From an uncultured Coriobacteriaceae bacterium (GTDB lineage Bacteria > Actinomycetota > Coriobacteriia > Coriobacteriales > Eggerthellaceae): 64,000 nucleotides of DNA. The first letter of the stretch is position 1. Each line of letters begins with the position of its first letter. The notes beneath the pieces were generated by a model. It did no database searches, was not told the origin of the DNA, and was given only the letters and a program-made list of their open reading frames with translations. Position numbers and translations under genes: made by a program. The DNA lies in contig CALDCB010000008.1 in the NCBI GenBank assembly GCA_937937585.1, positions 186,001-250,000 of the forward strand, written 5' to 3'. Shown one piece after another: positions 61,325 through 64,000 of this stretch.

Positions 61325-62563
61325 ATGACCACTATGGACAATGAACTCGAACAACTGATGAGAGGCTTTGATAACGGAGGATTCCGCGTCGACGCGCTGC
61401 TTAAAGACGGCGAGCACGAGCGCACCGAGCGCGTGTATTGGACGAAATCCGGCACCGATCAGGGCCCGTTCATTCGCAAAACCATCAAGCTTGATTCAGG
61501 CCTGGGCGGTGCTTACGAAGATGTTTTCGCAGCTCAGAACTCGGGTGTTGCCTTTCGTCATCTGCCCCACATCTTCGATTGCCGTCGCGACGGCGACAGC
61601 CTTGTCGTGATCATGGAGTATCTCTCGGGTCGCACGCTTGAAGATGAGGTTCGCAGTGCGGAAAGCAGGCGCGATCCTGTCTGTCGCCTATTCCCGCAGA
61701 TCTGCGACGCCGCCACCGAGCTTCACGAATCCTTGGGCAAACCGGTGATCCATCGCGACATCAAGCCGTCCAACATCATGGTCACCTGGGATAACGTTTA
61801 TCTCATCGACCTTGGCATCGCTCGAAGCTTTTCCGAAGAAGCCACCGCAGACACTCGGCAATTCGGCACGCGCTCCTATGCGCCGCCCGAGCAATTCGGC
61901 TACAAGCAAACCGACGTGCGAAGCGACGTGTATGCACTGGGCATGCTGCCGTACTTCATGCTTACGGGAGAAACGCCCGATCCGATGCTTGCAGCCACAG
62001 GTTTCGCCGACCGCGATGTTCCCTCTTCGCTTAAGAAAGTCCTGAGCAAAGCAACAGAATTCGACCCCGCTAACCGCTACCGAAGCGCAGCCGAACTTCG
62101 CGACGCATTCATCAAGACGGCGAAAATCAAGCCGACGGAAAGCGCTTCCAGCGCAATAGCTCATACACCCGAGACGAAGCCAAGCGCCAAAACCAACCCT
62201 GTGATAAAGCGGCGAGGCTTGCTTTCGCACATTCCCCGATCCGTTGGATTGGCCTGGGACATCATATTGCTCGCCTATTGCGCGCTTGTCTTTGCCGTAT
62301 GCGTGGCCAACACCTTCAGCCCCGGTAACACCGCGAGCGCATTCCTTTCTTTTGACGAGCGCCTTATATCTAACCTAGCGGTAAGCCTTTTCTTGATCGT
62401 ACCCGTGTTCCTTGTCTGCGACCGACGACCGCTGCATAAATGGTTCCCTAAGCTTAAGAGAGTATCGATACCCAAGCAAAGCCTGATCACTCTTGCGATC
62501 GTCGCGGGCATCGCGCTCTTCCTAATGATCTACCTGCAAGTCGTCGGCTACCAACCGCTTTAA
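61325..62563 (+). CDS. Membrane Ser/Thr protein kinase (Hanks type)
   Basis: A 412-residue kinase. The kinase domain spans about residues 20-265: a Gly-poor N-lobe, FIRKTIKL with the likely ATP-binding Lys, HRDIKPSN (near 147), DLGIARSF with DLG in place of DFG, an APPEQ segment and DVYALGMLPYFMLTG. After a Pro/Ser/Lys linker come three hydrophobic helices (about 305-325, 340-360 and 385-405), so it is membrane-bound. No PASTA repeats are present. It follows the XRE gene and together they form a two-gene signalling unit. Confidence 0.88.
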   Translation: MTTMDNELEQLMRGFDNGGFRVDALLKDGEHERTERVYWTKSGTDQGPFIRKTIKLDSGLGGAYEDVFAAQNSGVAFRHLPHIFDCRRDGDSLVVIMEYLSGRTLEDEVRSAESRRDPVCRLFPQICDAATELHESLGKPVIHRDIKPSNIMVTWDNVYLIDLGIARSFSEEATADTRQFGTRSYAPPEQFGYKQTDVRSDVYALGMLPYFMLTGETPDPMLAATGFADRDVPSSLKKVLSKATEFDPANRYRSAAELRDAFIKTAKIKPTESASSAIAHTPETKPSAKTNPVIKRRGLLSHIPRSVGLAWDIILLAYCALVFAVCVANTFSPGNTASAFLSFDERLISNLAVSLFLIVPVFLVCDRRPLHKWFPKLKRVSIPKQSLITLAIVAGIALFLMIYLQVVGYQPL

Positions 62564-62673
62564 GCAGCGCGCGGGTCGGCTGCAGCAAGGTCGCTCTGCA
62601 AGATCCCTGGTCGAGCTCGTCGTAATCACTGCGGCTCGCGCCTTATTCCCTACGGCGCGCTTGAACACCCAAA

Positions 62674-62713
62674 GCAAACGAAAAGGGTTCGCAGCATAAG
62701 CTGCGAACCCTTT
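62674..62713 (-). terminator. Intrinsic terminator after the sulfotransferase gene
   Basis: Perfect 13-bp arms AAAGGGTTCGCAG (62682-62694) and CTGCGAACCCTTT (62701-62713) with a six-base loop; on the minus strand TTTTCGTTTGCTTT follows. Confidence 0.9.
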
Positions 62714-62760
62714 GTGCATCCGAAGATGTTTGCGGTTTGCGAGACCGCGAAAGCCTGATG

Positions 62761-64000
62761 TTAGTCGAGGCTCTCGACGCAGTGAGCCATGGTGCCCTCG
62801 GGAACCTTAGCGCCCTCAACCTCGCGAGCGAACTTCTCGAAGTCGGAGGAAGCAGCACCGGGCATCTTGAACTCGGCGGGAACGACGCGCTCGACCGGAA
62901 CCTCTTCCTGAGCAGGAAGCTGGGGGATCCACTCGTAAGGAATACGATAGGCGCGATACAGCAGAGCCATGCCAACCTCGGGGTACAGGTACTCCCAAAC
63001 GATTTCCTTCTCGGGGGTAACCTCGCGGATGGTAGCGGAGCAGCCCTCGCAGATCAGCGTGTTGCCGTTGGGCAGACGCTGAGCGTCGGAGGTCAGCGGG
63101 CTGTAGTGATAGTTGGCGTTGAAGTTGAAGTCGCCGTCCATGACGTGCGGCTCACCGTCGTACTCCCAAACGATCTCGAGCGTGGTGGGATCGAACTCGA
63201 CGATACGAGAGTAGTCGCGGCGGGTAACCTTGACGCCGGTCTTGGAGAACTGGTTCGGTGCGCCGTAGCCAGCCCAACCACCGTTGTCGTAGACCATGAC
63301 ATGGCCCTCGCCCGGCAGACCCTTGGGGATCATGTGGGTATGATGCGGGCCGACGATGGTGCCGAACATACGGAGCTCGGGGGTCTCGGTGAAGTCGGGG
63401 CCGACGCGCCAGACAATCTCGCCGGTCTCATGGGAGACGATCCACATGATGTTGGCCTCACGGGAGTCCATGATGATGTTCTCGGGGTTGAAGCGCTCGT
63501 CGCCCTCGTCGAACCAGTGGTTCGGGCCCAGGTAAGAGGCGCAGTTCACGTGGAAGATGTCGCCCTGACCCTCGGGACCAGCATGCTGGGTGTTGGGGTT
63601 GCGGAACATTGCGTTCTTGGCGGTTTCGTTAAGACCGAACTCGTTGAAGTGGTCGAGCATGTTCCACTCCCAGAGGATGTTGCCCTCGCGGTCGATCTCG
63701 ATCAGACGATCCTCGAGCAGCAGCTGCGGGGAGATCTTGGGCTTGCGCACGTCGTTGTGCGTAAGGAGCAGCATCTTGTCGAAGTTGGGATCGGGATCCA
63801 TGCCCGGGACCCAGTAACCAACGGGGTTGCCGGAAACCTGGTAGTCATGATGCTGACGAGCGCTCCAGTAAGGATCGCCATCGTCGACAACTTCCTGGTT
63901 CTTGTTGAAGGTCCACTCGACGTTACCATCGATATCGATCATGGTAAGGTCGCCCATGTCCTGGTAACCGAAAGCAGCACCACGAGGAGCGCGGGTAACG
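62761..64000 (-). CDS. Arylsulfate sulfotransferase (5' end outside window)
   Basis: The frame stays open to the window edge, so at least 413 residues are visible without the N-terminus. It matches the ASST (arylsulfotransferase) beta-propeller family: repeated G-N-x-x-W-x-W style strands, an ARQHHDYQV segment, EWNMLDHFNEFG, a HHTHMIPKG region with a following DNGG, and a QRLPNGNTLICEG strand. ASSTs move sulfate from one phenol ester to another, usually outside the cytoplasm, without PAPS. The signal peptide would be to the right. Such enzymes are frequent in gut Eggerthellaceae and act on phenolic and catechol-type substrates; the substrate here is not known. Confidence 0.88.
   Translation of the reverse strand, partial: VTRAPRGAAFGYQDMGDLTMIDIDGNVEWTFNKNQEVVDDGDPYWSARQHHDYQVSGNPVGYWVPGMDPDPNFDKMLLLTHNDVRKPKISPQLLLEDRLIEIDREGNILWEWNMLDHFNEFGLNETAKNAMFRNPNTQHAGPEGQGDIFHVNCASYLGPNHWFDEGDERFNPENIIMDSREANIMWIVSHETGEIVWRVGPDFTETPELRMFGTIVGPHHTHMIPKGLPGEGHVMVYDNGGWAGYGAPNQFSKTGVKVTRRDYSRIVEFDPTTLEIVWEYDGEPHVMDGDFNFNANYHYSPLTSDAQRLPNGNTLICEGCSATIREVTPEKEIVWEYLYPEVGMALLYRAYRIPYEWIPQLPAQEEVPVERVVPAEFKMPGAASSDFEKFAREVEGAKVPEGTMAHCVESLD

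Noticed and set aside
58379..62563. A phage-defence island (HIRAN-like, HNH, Ltp, XRE, kinase)
   Set aside because: The mix is suggestive, but the genes are in two opposite units, no known defence core gene is present and the Ltp link is indirect; kept only as separate observations.
1..64000. CRISPR arrays, insertion sequences, integrase or rRNA genes
   Set aside because: No regularly spaced direct repeats, transposase or integrase frames, or rRNA-like sequence seen.

Overview
This 64 kb window is a chromosomal segment of a high-GC, anaerobic actinobacterium, most likely of the class Coriobacteriia (Eggerthellaceae type). That placement is inferred from gene content and codon style: cytochrome c maturation genes, paired MFS transporters, a large CoA-dehydratase activase, an arylsulfate sulfotransferase, a Suf-only Fe-S system and a membrane [NiFe]-hydrogenase. 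I see no rRNA operon, CRISPR array, insertion sequence or prophage. One tRNA gene is present. Coding is dense and most genes are on the minus strand. The very long plus-strand ORFs opposite them are antisense shadows.

Layout. 1-2062: end of a cytochrome c maturation operon (ccmE, ccmF). 2234-6064: two paralogous MFS transporters around an oppositely oriented leucine-rich-repeat gene. 6206-15759: tRNA-Ala and a housekeeping block (veg, ksgA, flavoprotein, tatD, metG, secreted coiled-coil protein, ygjP-like protease, rsmI) whose order recalls the metS-tatD-ksgA-veg region of Gram-positive bacteria; an XRE/membrane-protein pair is inserted in it. 15760-24330: a 1580-residue activase/dehydratase protein, a frameshifted WYL regulator, a HIRAN protein, a DUF711 protein and a fluoride channel. 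24419-35371: tlyA, asd, lysC, a DUF47 protein, a metallo-hydrolase, rel and a RecJ-helicase fusion. 35511-41406: sufCBDSU with a divergent IscR-like Rrf2 regulator. 41523-43810: a small membrane protein and an ABC-F ATPase.

43983-56549 is the metabolic centrepiece: twelve co-directional, tightly packed genes encoding a group 4 (formate-hydrogenlyase / hydrogenase-4 type) membrane [NiFe]-hydrogenase, with its maturation factors at the 3' end. At the 5' end are two polyferredoxin subunits and a flavoprotein that joins a NuoF-like Fe-S domain to a GltD-like NAD(P)H oxidoreductase. No formate dehydrogenase gene lies in the window, so the complex may be wired to NAD(P)H and ferredoxin rather than, or in addition to, formate.

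56958-64000 is a mixed accessory region: a MetE-like methyltransferase, a Tat-exported protein with HIRAN-like sequence, a membrane-anchored HNH protein, a DUF4190/Ltp-repeat protein, an XRE regulator paired with a membrane Ser/Thr kinase, and a truncated arylsulfate sulfotransferase. Several clean palindromes and hairpins mark promoters and transcript ends.

No database search was possible. Family names rest on motifs read in the translations, and promoter and operator calls are by eye.
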